Below, piece by piece: positions 15,396 to 24,184 of a DNA stretch of 64,000 bases. The notes under the pieces were generated by a model. It had not been told where the DNA came from and ran no database searches. It saw only the letters and a list, made by a program, of their open reading frames with translations. The DNA is from Halalkalibacter alkalisediminis (lineage in GTDB: Bacteria; Bacillota; Bacilli; Bacillales; Bacillaceae_D), in contig NZ_JAQQWT010000010.1 in NCBI RefSeq assembly GCF_028610705.1, positions 48,311 to 112,310 of the forward strand, read 5' to 3'. A program made the position numbers and the translations under genes. Numbering within the stretch: the stretch's first letter is position 1; each line of letters starts with the position of its first letter.

Positions 15396-17333
15396 CTAGA
15401 ACAAACTAGGTAATGGTACCCTTAATAAAACAGTAAAGACCAAATATAAAACGAATGTAAAAGAAAAACTTACGACTAGAATTTTCTTGATCGAAACTTC
15501 TTTTTTATTAGTAGTATACACATACAACGGAACAATGAGCATGAGTATCAGGACTTGACTATAAAAGCCAATAAATGTGGTTAACAAGCTAATCATAGAA
15601 ACCAGTCCTATTAAGACTATGAACGAGAAATAAACAGTCGGTCTACTCTTAGTAGTCACTTTATGCATCAAACAAGTTTTTATAAACTCAATAATCGCTA
15701 AGATCAATAAGAACATAAATATAACTTGAGGAAAGAGTCTTTGTTGTAAAGGCATTTCCATCATCAAATAGATACATAGTGCAACAAATCCGCTAAATCC
15801 CAACCAACATAAAGATCTAAGCGATGTTACTTTCTCCCAAGTAGAAAAGCGATTTGTTTTTTTACTTCCATTTCTGTTTTTAACACTTTTTATGATGGCG
15901 ATAAGAATGGTGATCACCACTAATCCATACAAAATGATATTCCATCCACCCGTAAAAAAGTACGTGAAAGCTGAACCTCTGGCTCCTCCAAGCTGTAAAC
16001 CATGCATAAGCCCTTGTTCTGCTATCGTTCCTAGAATGAAACCTAATGCAATAGGCGCAGGAGAAAAATCAAATTTCTGGAGTAGATACATAAAAAGTCC
16101 AATGATCACGACCGTATAAATATCAAATACATTGTTCTGTGTTGTATATGCCACAATAATAGAAAAAGAGATTATAACCGGGGCCATAAAATAGGCAGGA
16201 ATATGAGTTAGTCTCGTCATATACTTAATCATCGCCAGTCCAACTACTAACAATAGAATTTGTGCTGCAATCATACTGTATAAAAAGGTATATGCTACAT
16301 CAGCATGGTCAACAAAGAGATTTTTCCCAGGCCATATTCCATGAATTAAAAGTCCCCCTAAAAAAATAGCTGCTGTCGGTGAACCAGGGATGCCAAGAGT
16401 AAGCAACGGTATCAGTGACCCACCAACCATGGCATTATTGGCACTCTCAGACGCAATCACACCATTTTTTTCACCTTTGCCAAAACGTTCCTTATTCTTC
16501 GAAAATCTTTTCGCTTCATTATAAGCTAACAAACTGGCGATATTCCCACCTGCTCCTGGTACCATGCCTATGAAAGCACCGATCCCACTTCCTAGAGTCA
16601 CTGCCTTCGGACGTTTTAACACATCGCCAAAGGATTCTTTAATCGTTGATTTTGATGGTTTGTAGGGGACATTTGTTACATGATCCTTCTTTCGTAACGT
16701 TTCAAGTAATCGAAGAGCTTGAGGAAAAGCAAATAGTCCTATTAAAACCGCAACCATATGCAGTCCGCCAATTAAACTTTCGAATCCAAAGGTAAAGCGA
16801 GCCGTTCCTGTAATCGTGCTAATTCCGATAAAGGACAAGGCAATCCCTAAACACCCACCAATAAGATTTTTAGTAACAGACCCATCTGAGATAGCCGCTA
16901 TTACCGTAATTCCAAAGATGGCGATCCAAAAACTTTCAGTCGGACCAAACCTCAATGAAAATTCCGTAAATAGCGGTGCAAAATAAAGTAACAAAATCAT
17001 TCCAAACAGTCCGCCAACGACTGAAGATATCGTTGCTAGTTCTAATGCTTTTCGTGGCTTTCCTTGCTTTGTCATCTCATAACCGTCAAACGTCGTCGCT
17101 ACATTGGCTGGTGCACCCGGGACATTGAATAAAATCGCTGGAATGGAACCGCCGAACACACTACCGCAATAAATACCACCTAGCAAGATCAACCCTTCTG
17201 TGGGTCCGAGTGAAAACGTAAATGGGATCATTAGAGCTACACCCATGGTCGGCGTTAATCCTGGTAGCGCACCGATCACAATGCCTAGGACTAATCCGAT
17301 AACAAGTACGAGTATATGGTGTATTTCAAACAT
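15396..17333 (-). CDS. tctA: Tripartite tricarboxylate transporter permease, TctA fused to TctB-like domain
   Basis: 645 residues. Residues 1-490 are a TctA permease with the signatures GALPGLTPTMGVALMIPFTF and MVPGAGGNIASLLAYNEAKR and about 12 helices. After a charged linker (KSVKNRNGSKKTN) the last 140 residues carry four more helices and match the small TctB subunit in size and layout. ATG 17333 has no ribosome binding site. A good AGGAGG site with ATG 17352 lies upstream but is out of frame by one base across a run of nine Ts. With eight Ts the protein would start MDFFWQMFEIHH. The cognate binding protein is probably tctC on the other strand. Confidence 0.9.
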   Translation of the reverse strand: MFEIHHILVLVIGLVLGIVIGALPGLTPTMGVALMIPFTFSLGPTEGLILLGGIYCGSVFGGSIPAILFNVPGAPANVATTFDGYEMTKQGKPRKALELATISSVVGGLFGMILLLYFAPLFTEFSLRFGPTESFWIAIFGITVIAAISDGSVTKNLIGGCLGIALSFIGISTITGTARFTFGFESLIGGLHMVAVLIGLFAFPQALRLLETLRKKDHVTNVPYKPSKSTIKESFGDVLKRPKAVTLGSGIGAFIGMVPGAGGNIASLLAYNEAKRFSKNKERFGKGEKNGVIASESANNAMVGGSLIPLLTLGIPGSPTAAIFLGGLLIHGIWPGKNLFVDHADVAYTFLYSMIAAQILLLVVGLAMIKYMTRLTHIPAYFMAPVIISFSIIVAYTTQNNVFDIYTVVIIGLFMYLLQKFDFSPAPIALGFILGTIAEQGLMHGLQLGGARGSAFTYFFTGGWNIILYGLVVITILIAIIKSVKNRNGSKKTNRFSTWEKVTSLRSLCWLGFSGFVALCIYLMMEMPLQQRLFPQVIFMFLLILAIIEFIKTCLMHKVTTKSRPTVYFSFIVLIGLVSMISLLTTFIGFYSQVLILMLIVPLYVYTTNKKEVSIKKILVVSFSFTFVLYLVFTVLLRVPLPSLF

Positions 17334-17384
17334 TTGCCAAAAAAAAATCCATATCCTAGCCCTCCTGATTTAGCTAGGATATGG
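17326..17384 (-). promoter_or_regulatory. tctA leader hairpin covering the ribosome binding site, followed by T9
   Basis: On the minus strand GCTAGGATATGG-type arms at 17384-17373 and 17360-17349 form a perfect 12-base stem. The 12-base loop contains AGGAGG (17366-17361). The 3' arm contains an ATG (17352) 8 bases after AGGAGG, and nine Ts follow at once. The structure is at the same time a textbook intrinsic terminator and a sequestered translation start. From ATG 17352 the frame is MDFFLANV then stop, overlapping the tctA ATG at 17333. Confidence 0.75.
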
Positions 17385-17516
17385 TATTCAGCTAAATGCC
17401 TATTAGTGCGTGTTCCACCAAGGCATTGGTATCTCAATCAATTATAAATAATGTAAGTGAACATATAAAACAACGAGCAATGGTTTTAATTCACGGCTTT
17501 AAAATACCTCAAAATC

Positions 17517-17800
17517 CTAATACACTCTTTAGGTAACTCGAATTTTATTAAATCAAGATTTCAAGTACATAATACGCTCTTTACATACCTCAAATTTTAT
17601 TAAATCAAGATTTCAGGTCCCTAATACGCTCTTTACGTACCTCAAATTTTATTACATCAGGATTTCAGGTCCCTAATACGCTCTTTACGTACCTCAAATT
17701 TTATTACATCAGGATTTCAGGCCCCTAATACGCTCTTTAGGTAACTCAAATTTCATAAAGAACAAAATTCAGAACCAAATTCGCTCATTAGGTAGCCCTT
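17517..17800. repeat. Tandem array of 52-bp repeats, five copies plus a degenerate sixth
   Basis: Units begin at 17517, 17569, 17621, 17673 and 17725, an exact 52-base period. The third and fourth units are nearly identical, and the outer ones diverge. The consensus begins CTAATACGCTCTTTACGTAC. Each unit contains ACCTCAAAT and ATTTCAGGT, which can pair with one mismatch, so each may fold as a small hairpin. The period is not a multiple of three and stop codons interrupt it, so it is non-coding. A partial, diverged sixth unit ends near 17800. It lies between tctA and the gene at 17888. Confidence 0.92.
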
Positions 17801-17887
17801 AACCAATCAAATTGAGGTTCTTTTATTTAAGAACGTCGAAGCGACATATAGATATGCTATTTCAACTCCCAATTATGGTACTACTCC

Positions 17888-18181
17888 CTATTCTTCTTTC
17901 TCGCTTTCTGATCCAACCTCTACTTTTTTCCCACCTACAGATAAATATGAATACACTTCTAAGTCTGGCTTTAATTTCGTTAGCCCATCTAAGTATGGTT
18001 TCACTAAATCTTTAAAATCTTCACAAACTCCTTCTTCCTGTAACATCCCATAGACGTACATCTTTTTCTTTTCTGGTTCCATAAGAAAAGCCAAATATCC
18101 TACAGGCTTATTATCATCTGTCACAATGTTTAAAACTTGGGCATCTTCTTTTATAAATTCGGGAGAAAAATAAATTTGCAA
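17888..18181 (-). CDS. Conserved hypothetical protein
   Basis: 97 residues starting at TTG 18181, 7 bases after AGGAGG. It has an alternating strand-helix pattern with a glycine turn (VGYLAFLMEPEKKKMYVYGML), which suggests a small alpha/beta domain, and an acidic, lysine-rich tail. No signal peptide or membrane helix. It lies 16 bases after the MFS gene on the same strand and is probably co-transcribed with it. Function unknown. Confidence 0.72.
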   Translation of the reverse strand: MQIYFSPEFIKEDAQVLNIVTDDNKPVGYLAFLMEPEKKKMYVYGMLQEEGVCEDFKDLVKPYLDGLTKLKPDLEVYSYLSVGGKKVEVGSESEKEE

Positions 18182-18197
18182 GTTGGTTCCTCCTAAG

Positions 18198-19460
18198 TTA
18201 TTCTGTCGTTAATTGAAATTTTCTAAATAATGTATGAGCTTCACTATCTTCTTCCTTTGATCCCGTTTTATTTTTCACATGAATCAACAGCAAACAGAGA
18301 AGTCCTACTAAAAGAGTTAATCCTGCGGTTGCTAAAAACATCCCCGTTCTTGACCAATTCATAAGTGCCTCAAAAATGGGTGGTCCTGCTGCAACTCCTA
18401 AGAAACGAACTGAGCCATATAAGGATGTGACAAACCCCCTTCTTTCTGCCCCAACAGAGCCAGTAATCAAACTATTTAAACATGGCAGAACCATGCCTGT
18501 GCCGATACTAGAGACAACTAGAACTGCGATAAATGGCCACAGTTTTTCGAAAAAGATCAATGTTGCAAACGAAGCTGTCATTAATAAAAATCCAAATACA
18601 ATTAGTTTTTTCATCCTTTGTAAATCTTTACCAATTTTACTCCCAGTTGTAAATGATGTGATCATCATGAACAACAATGGAATGGCTAAGATTAAACCTT
18701 TTCTGACTCCATCAATATTGTACTGTGTTTCTAACGTATCCGATAAATAAAACAAAATCCCAAAAATCGTAAATAAACATGTTGCCCCTGCTAAGTAAGC
18801 AGTAAACAACCACCTGCCTTCATGTTTAAATACTGATAATAACCCTTTCGCATATTTCCCAATTGGAGGAGCTTCTTTCTTTTTCTTTTTTTCTTTCACA
18901 AAGAAAACTGTGAGTAAAAGTGAAATAAGAACAAATACTGGAAATCCCCAAAACGGTCCATACCAAACCAATAATGCTAAAAGGGAACCGACAATTGGTG
19001 AGAGTACTTTCCCAAAGCCATTTGAGGCTTCTACAATCCCAAGCACCTTACTTTGTGTTCCTCCTTTAAACAAATCACCGGTAAGTGCCATCGCAATGGG
19101 TGTTGTTCCCGCTGCCCCAAGGCCTTGTAAAGCCCTTCCTACCATAATCCAGATATAAGGACTATTAAACCATGCAGCCGCAACACCTGCTAACAAACCA
19201 CCTATGCCATACAGTGTAAGTGCTGGTACGATAATCGATTTTCGCGAGAAACGGTCAGACATATAACCCAAAATGGGAATGGCGATAGCAGCCGTTATCG
19301 AGAAGACCGTGATCGTTAAACTAGCTTGAAACGTTGTGATACCCAGTTCTGTTTCCATTCTTGGCAAGATTGGGATTAGCATTGAATTTCCCAAAGTCAT
19401 AATTAGAGGAATCGACCCTATTGCTAAAATGACTAAACCTTTGGCCTTCTTCTCCGTCAT
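18198..19460 (-). CDS. MFS drug-efflux-type transporter
   Basis: 420 residues with 12 predicted helices. The motif between helices 2 and 3 is [11 protein letters not shown] (MFS motif A), and [20 protein letters not shown] in helix 5 is antiporter-like, as in drug:H+ antiporters. The ATG at 19460 follows AAGGAG with good spacing. It exports an unknown small molecule across the cytoplasmic membrane. It leads a two-gene unit with the 97-residue protein. Confidence 0.9.
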   Translation of the reverse strand: MTEKKAKGLVILAIGSIPLIMTLGNSMLIPILPRMETELGITTFQASLTITVFSITAAIAIPILGYMSDRFSRKSIIVPALTLYGIGGLLAGVAAAWFNSPYIWIMVGRALQGLGAAGTTPIAMALTGDLFKGGTQSKVLGIVEASNGFGKVLSPIVGSLLALLVWYGPFWGFPVFVLISLLLTVFFVKEKKKKKEAPPIGKYAKGLLSVFKHEGRWLFTAYLAGATCLFTIFGILFYLSDTLETQYNIDGVRKGLILAIPLLFMMITSFTTGSKIGKDLQRMKKLIVFGFLLMTASFATLIFFEKLWPFIAVLVVSSIGTGMVLPCLNSLITGSVGAERRGFVTSLYGSVRFLGVAAGPPIFEALMNWSRTGMFLATAGLTLLVGLLCLLLIHVKNKTGSKEEDSEAHTLFRKFQLTTE

Positions 19461-19544
19461 ATACAATCTCCTTCTACCACATTATTTTTCCTTAAATGTG
19501 ATACAACTATCTATTAAGATGCGATTAGAACATAAAAAAATACA

Positions 19545-19577
19545 TAAAAAAAGACCTACACATTTAATTGTAGGTCT
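19545..19577 (-). terminator. Terminator after pepF
   Basis: AGACCTACA (19552-19560) pairs with TGTAGGTCT (19569-19577), and the minus strand continues with seven Ts. It isolates pepF from the MFS gene downstream. Confidence 0.88.
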
Positions 19578-19587
19578 CAATAAAGTT

Positions 19588-21375
19588 TTATAAAGATGAA
19601 AACTCATCAACTAAGTCGCCAAATATGGCAAGGGCATTCTGTATAGGTTCTGGCTTTGTTAAATCAACACCAGTAGCTTTAAGTAATTCTAATGGATAGT
19701 CTGAACTTCCACTCTTTAAGAAAGTTAAATAGTTCTCAAGTGTCTCCGGTTTTCCTTCAAGAAGTTGATCAGCAATATGAATAGCAGAAGCATATCCTGT
19801 TGCGTACTTGTATACGTAAAATGGACGATAAAAATGTGGGATACGAGACCAACCATATTTGACCTCTTCATCAAATACAATCTCATCGCCATTGTATTCT
19901 CTAAAGATATTTTCATAAATCTCATTAAAGACTTCAGCGTTTAATGGTTCTCCATTTTCAACTTTTTCATGTGTAACCTTTTCAAATTCAGAAAACATCA
20001 CTTGAGTAAATAAGGTCCCTCTAAAACTGTCAATGAAATGGTTAAGTAAGTGCTTTTTCATTTTCTCATCTTGTGTATTTTTTAGTAAATAACGAATGAG
20101 TAACACTTCATTCACGGTTGAAGCAACCTCAGCAACAAAAATCGAATACCCTGCTGAGATCTGTGGTTGATGATTAGATGAATACCAAGAGTGCATGGCA
20201 TGCCCACATTCATGAACAAGCGTAAATAAACTATCTAAATCATCCTGATGATTTAATAAAACAAATGGATGAACCCCATAAAGTCCCAGATTGTAAGCAC
20301 CTGATCTTTTACCTGGCGTTTCTCTTACATCGTAATAGCGTTTTTCTTTAAAGCTTTGTAATGCTTCCACATATTCTTCCCCAAGCGGTGCTAAGCTTTT
20401 TAACATCGTATCATATGCTTCATCAAACGAGATTTCTTCTTTCACGTCTTGAACTAGTGGCACATTCAGATCATACTGGCGTAATTCTTCTAGCCCTAAG
20501 GTCTTTTTACGAATGTTCGTATAGCGATGCAACGGCTCAATATTCGCTTTTGTTGCATGGATCAAATTGTCATACACTTCTTTAGGGACCATATCAGAAA
20601 ATAGCGATTTCTCTAATGCTGATGGATACTGACGCATTTTTGATAAGGTAACATTGTTTTTTATAGCAGCAGATAACGTCGAGGCGATTGTATTATTAAG
20701 CTGAACATAAGGCTTATAGTAAGCTTTGTACGCTTCTTTTCGAACCTCACGATTGTCATCCTCGATTAATTTAGAGTACATCCCTCTGGTCAGTTCTACT
20801 TTTTCGCCTTCTTTATTCGTTACCTCACCAAATTTAATATCGGCATTATTAATCATTCCAAACGTATTACTAGGAGCAGAGAGGGATTCTCCTAATTGAG
20901 AAAGGACTTCTTCTTTCTCTTTTGTTAATACATGTTTTTTGTAACGAAATGATTCAAATAGGTCTTCTTCGAAATATTTCAAACCTTCAACTTCTTGGAT
21001 ATAATCCTTTAACGTTTTTTCTTCGAGACTTAGTAAGAATGGCATGAAGAAAGAAGTGGCTGAACTAAGCTTTACTCCAAGAGCCTTTGCCCGGTCTTGT
21101 AGTGATTGCGCTTTCGTATCTCTCGTATCGATATCCACTTGAAACATCGTGTAAACAAAAAGCTTTTTATACGTGTAGCCAGTTTCTTCACTTAGTGTTA
21201 AATACTCATATAGAGACTTGGCATCTTGAATCTTCCCATCAAATTCTTTTAACTTGACCGTTCGTTCCTCAACAGATTTCAGGTCCTTCTCCCATTCGGA
21301 TAGGTCTGGGTAAATATCCTCTAAATTCCACTTTTCACTTAACGGGACTTCTTCTCTTGATTTATAAGTCGTCAT
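19588..21375 (-). CDS. pepF: Oligoendopeptidase F (M3 family zinc peptidase)
   Basis: 595 residues, full length for PepF. The zinc-binding motif HECGHAMHSW lies near residue 380, with the third ligand (Glu) in the downstream helix. The N-terminal helical domain (about residues 1-200) and the catalytic M3 domain are both complete. It degrades short peptides of about 7-17 residues in the cytoplasm; overproduced PepF can affect sporulation in B. subtilis. GGGAG lies 8 bases before ATG 21375. Confidence 0.95.
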   Translation of the reverse strand: MTTYKSREEVPLSEKWNLEDIYPDLSEWEKDLKSVEERTVKLKEFDGKIQDAKSLYEYLTLSEETGYTYKKLFVYTMFQVDIDTRDTKAQSLQDRAKALGVKLSSATSFFMPFLLSLEEKTLKDYIQEVEGLKYFEEDLFESFRYKKHVLTKEKEEVLSQLGESLSAPSNTFGMINNADIKFGEVTNKEGEKVELTRGMYSKLIEDDNREVRKEAYKAYYKPYVQLNNTIASTLSAAIKNNVTLSKMRQYPSALEKSLFSDMVPKEVYDNLIHATKANIEPLHRYTNIRKKTLGLEELRQYDLNVPLVQDVKEEISFDEAYDTMLKSLAPLGEEYVEALQSFKEKRYYDVRETPGKRSGAYNLGLYGVHPFVLLNHQDDLDSLFTLVHECGHAMHSWYSSNHQPQISAGYSIFVAEVASTVNEVLLIRYLLKNTQDEKMKKHLLNHFIDSFRGTLFTQVMFSEFEKVTHEKVENGEPLNAEVFNEIYENIFREYNGDEIVFDEEVKYGWSRIPHFYRPFYVYKYATGYASAIHIADQLLEGKPETLENYLTFLKSGSSDYPLELLKATGVDLTKPEPIQNALAIFGDLVDEFSSL

Positions 21376-21450
21376 CTCATCAAACTCCCTTCAACACACT
21401 AGTATGTATTCCCCTTATATGGTATATGTTACTACATTCTAGATGAAGAA

Positions 21451-21484
21451 CAAAGAAAAGAGGCTGACTGAAATAGCCGCCTCT
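21451..21484 (-). terminator. Terminator after the anti-sigma gene
   Basis: AGAGGC and GCCTCT (21459-21464 with 21479-21484) with inner pairing form the stem, and TTTTCTTTG follows on the minus strand. Confidence 0.6.
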
Positions 21485-21490
21485 ACTATT

Positions 21491-22387
21491 CTAATTATAG
21501 ATCCAACTAAATTCGTTGTAGATCACATTAACATTTCTGCCAAACCCTCCTGAGAACTCAATAAAATCAGAATCCGGTGCAAATAAACTTGTCTTAAAGA
21601 AGTAAACGTTTTCCCCATGCTCAGCTGGAATCACATGTGCGTAAATTCCATCTTTTTCAAATAGAAGTTCTTCAATTCCTTGTGCTGGTATATTAATACC
21701 CTTCATATAGTTCTCTGAAGAAGCCTCCCTATACCCCATCTCACTCATCATTGACTTATAAGCTTCAATTTGTTCCTTTTGATCACCAGGATTATTCAAT
21801 TGGAAAATTTCAAGAACAACTGGCTCAACTCGGCCATTGTCATTATGAAAAAACCATTGAATCGCTCTGCCTTCATCATAAGCCACTTCCTCAACAACCA
21901 AACGTTCATCATACCTTGTCGTAAAACCAAAAATATCATCCTGAAAAGGTTTCACTTGAATGACCTCTTGCATACCTTCTTCATTGGTAATTTCAAGCGG
22001 TATCGAATCCTCGTCATCCGTAAGCTCTGCTGGAATTTGTCTAGTCTCGGCTTGTTCCGCATTAAACACCTCTACCTGGTCTTCTGCTTCCTCAACAGCC
22101 GCAATACTCATGCTCTCCTCTGGCAATCCTTTGTCTGCAGTTAGTTCAGTTTGGTGTGCCGTATCACGTTGACCAGATAGTTGACTGACCCCTAGTACAT
22201 AGCCGATCCCAATCATGAGAACAATTAGTGCGGCGACTTGCCAACGCTGATAATGCCTTGCCCAATTTCGTTTCTTCTTTTTCTTAATATTAGCCATAAT
22301 ATTCGCAGAGGAAGATTGTGTTGGCATTTGATCATAGTATTGATTAAGTCGTTCCATTGTTTTGTCAAAATTATTATTCTGACTCAT
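21491..22387 (-). CDS. Probable anti-sigma factor for the adjacent ECF sigma factor
   Basis: 298 residues. A short cytoplasmic part (residues 1-47, basic stretch KKKKKRNWARHYQRW) is followed by one membrane helix (about 50-68) and a large, acidic extracytoplasmic domain. No zinc-binding HxxxCxxC motif is visible, so it would be a non-ZAS type. Its ATG overlaps the stop of the sigma gene (ATGA, 22384-22387), the usual translational coupling of sigma and anti-sigma genes. Assignment rests mainly on topology and context. Confidence 0.78.
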   Translation of the reverse strand: MSQNNNFDKTMERLNQYYDQMPTQSSSANIMANIKKKKKRNWARHYQRWQVAALIVLMIGIGYVLGVSQLSGQRDTAHQTELTADKGLPEESMSIAAVEEAEDQVEVFNAEQAETRQIPAELTDDEDSIPLEITNEEGMQEVIQVKPFQDDIFGFTTRYDERLVVEEVAYDEGRAIQWFFHNDNGRVEPVVLEIFQLNNPGDQKEQIEAYKSMMSEMGYREASSENYMKGINIPAQGIEELLFEKDGIYAHVIPAEHGENVYFFKTSLFAPDSDFIEFSGGFGRNVNVIYNEFSWIYN

Positions 22388-22914
22388 AGCTGCTCACCTA
22401 CTTTTTCATACTCTGCTTTTAGCTTTTGTTTCGCTCTTAAAATTCTCGTTTTAATAGCTCCTTCAGTTACACCTAAAACATTAGCAATTTCTTGATAATT
22501 TTGTCCATGAAAGAAATGGAGCACAATCGGCACTTTATACTTCTCTTCTAATCGATGAATCATCTGATGTAACTCTCGTGCCTCTTCATCAAAATGGTCA
22601 CTTATATACGTTTGTTGCGTCGCGTATTTTTGAAGTTCAACGGTTTTGCGTTTCATCTGTTTTTCTTTACGGTAAAAATCTCTGATCACATTCAACGTGA
22701 TCGAATAAAGCCATGTTGTAAACTTACCACGATTATGTTTATGAATAAAACGATAGACTTTCAAGAAAACTTCTTGGGTCACGTCTTCGATATGACTTGG
22801 GGACACCCCAATTTGAAAAGCAAACTTTTCAACTGTTTTTAAATGCCCTTCAATTAATTGCTGAAAGGCATCATCATCTCCTTGCTTCGCCCGTTCAATT
22901 AGTTGTTCTTCCAT
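22384..22914 (-). CDS. ECF-type RNA polymerase sigma factor
   Basis: 176 residues. Region 2 covers about residues 10-80 (HIEDVTQEVFLKVYR and the TWLYSITLNVIRDFYRK segment that contacts the -10 element). Region 4 covers about 110-165 (YQEIANVLGVTEGAIKTRI helix-turn-helix). GGAGG lies 9 bases before ATG 22914. It responds to an envelope signal sensed through the downstream membrane protein. A candidate ECF promoter 50-75 bases upstream suggests autoregulation. Confidence 0.94.
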   Translation of the reverse strand: MEEQLIERAKQGDDDAFQQLIEGHLKTVEKFAFQIGVSPSHIEDVTQEVFLKVYRFIHKHNRGKFTTWLYSITLNVIRDFYRKEKQMKRKTVELQKYATQQTYISDHFDEEARELHQMIHRLEEKYKVPIVLHFFHGQNYQEIANVLGVTEGAIKTRILRAKQKLKAEYEKVGEQL

Positions 22915-22960
22915 CGTTGTTAACCTCCGAATTTAATCGATCTTACTTTCTTGCATATAA

Positions 22961-22987
22961 AACGACAAGTCTTCAAAAAAGGTTACA
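22961..22987 (-). promoter_or_regulatory. Candidate ECF (SigX/SigW-like) autoregulatory promoter
   Basis: On the minus strand TGTAAC (22987-22982) and CGTT (22964-22961) are separated by 17 bases. Bacillus ECF promoters share an AAC -35 core and a CG -10 core at 16-17 bases. It lies just upstream of the sigma gene, as expected for autoregulation. Confidence 0.5.
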
Positions 22988-23291
22988 AAAAACCAAAAAA
23001 ACTTATACGGCTAAGAAGAAAGACCACTAAAAAAGGTTCCCCTATTTTACAAGCGTTCTCTAAAATGCCTCGTTTTTGCTCTTAGGAAGCCTCTTCTTTT
23101 TCGTGTTCGTAAATGTTATATCTGTGATTCAAAACTAGGGTGACCAAACCATTTTAAATAAGGGTAGTACCTTTTCTACCTTTTGCTTAATACCAACCAC
23201 CACGTGGATGAAGTAAACGAAAATACTTACTAAGTAAAAAGAACGACTAGATACATAGATTGCCATTACACTAGTTTAATCAAGTAAGAGA
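22988..23291. other. Intergenic stretch without recognisable gene
   Basis: About 300 bases between the sigma-factor promoter and the 3' end of the broken channel gene. No reading frame with a ribosome binding site and no clear hairpin was seen. Confidence 0.4.
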
Positions 23292-23924
23292 TTAGCTACT
23301 AGTATTGGTATGATTCTCATTTCTTCCGCTCTTCTTAAATCGTTGATCATATAGGTCTACTTTCGTAAAGAACCATTGAAGAGCTATTCCATGAAGCAAG
23401 ACACCTAAAACTGTTGTACTTACAAAGAAAATAAGGCTGACCACTTTTTCCCCTTCGGTTATTCGTTGGCCAAAAAAGAAAAGTTAAAAAAAGACATGAT
23501 AGAACGCTTCTGATAACGTAGTAATATTTTCTTCTATAGACCAAATAATAACGGATTCTATTGATAAAAAAGCTAACAGCAACATTAAAAGGAGCCTCGA
23601 TGGATAAGTCACCTTCAAAATCAGCGGATGTATGTAGAATTTCGTAATGGTTTTCAGCCGAAAGAAATACATAACACGAACAAAACGAGCAATTTGAAAG
23701 AATGGATCAAACGGAATAATCGCAATCAACAAAAACGGGTTCTGCTTTATGAAGGCCACTTACTAGAAGACTTGAACACACGATAACAAAAATCAACAAA
23801 AAAAATAAACCATACCACCCAATTGATGCAGGATTTAGAAGAGTGATCTAACCAAAGAGTCATAATAGGTGACCATGACAAGTAGAAGCATGATTGCTTC
23901 ATATATGCGTTGGAAGATATTCAT
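23292..23924 (-). pseudogene. Broken ion/potassium channel-like membrane protein
   Basis: The remnant starts at ATG 23924 after GGAGAGGG and must be read in at least three frames. They give MNIFQRIYEAIMLLLVMV, then a segment with IIPFDPFFQIARFVRVMYFFRL (an S4-like basic helix), SIEENITTLSEAFYHVFF (outer pore helix region) and finally RITEGEKVVSLIFFVSTTVLGVLLHG. The order fits a voltage-gated-like 6TM/2TM potassium channel. However, the selectivity filter (TVGYGD) that should follow the pore helix is absent. Multiple frameshifts and the lost filter show a non-functional gene. Confidence 0.75.
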
Positions 23925-24184
23925 GAAATCCCTCTCCTTCCATGCAATAATAACAGATATTCTCTAGTAAAAGAGCGCATGATTAAAAATCCCTGAAAGA
24001 GGTAAATCGCTCTCCTTCAGAACTTCTATTAACCAAACTTCCCAGAGCGATCATCCAGGCTGGCTTTGCGAGATGTTTCCTCTGTATTTATAACAAACGG
24101 GGAAAAGTTATTCAGATAAATTGGAGAAAGCCTTAAAAAATATTGCAAACATAAGTACCTTTGTTCACCAGAACCTTCTTAATA

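Noticed and set aside
17517..17800. CRISPR array
   Set aside because: The period is one continuous 52-base unit with no variable spacers, and no cas genes are nearby.
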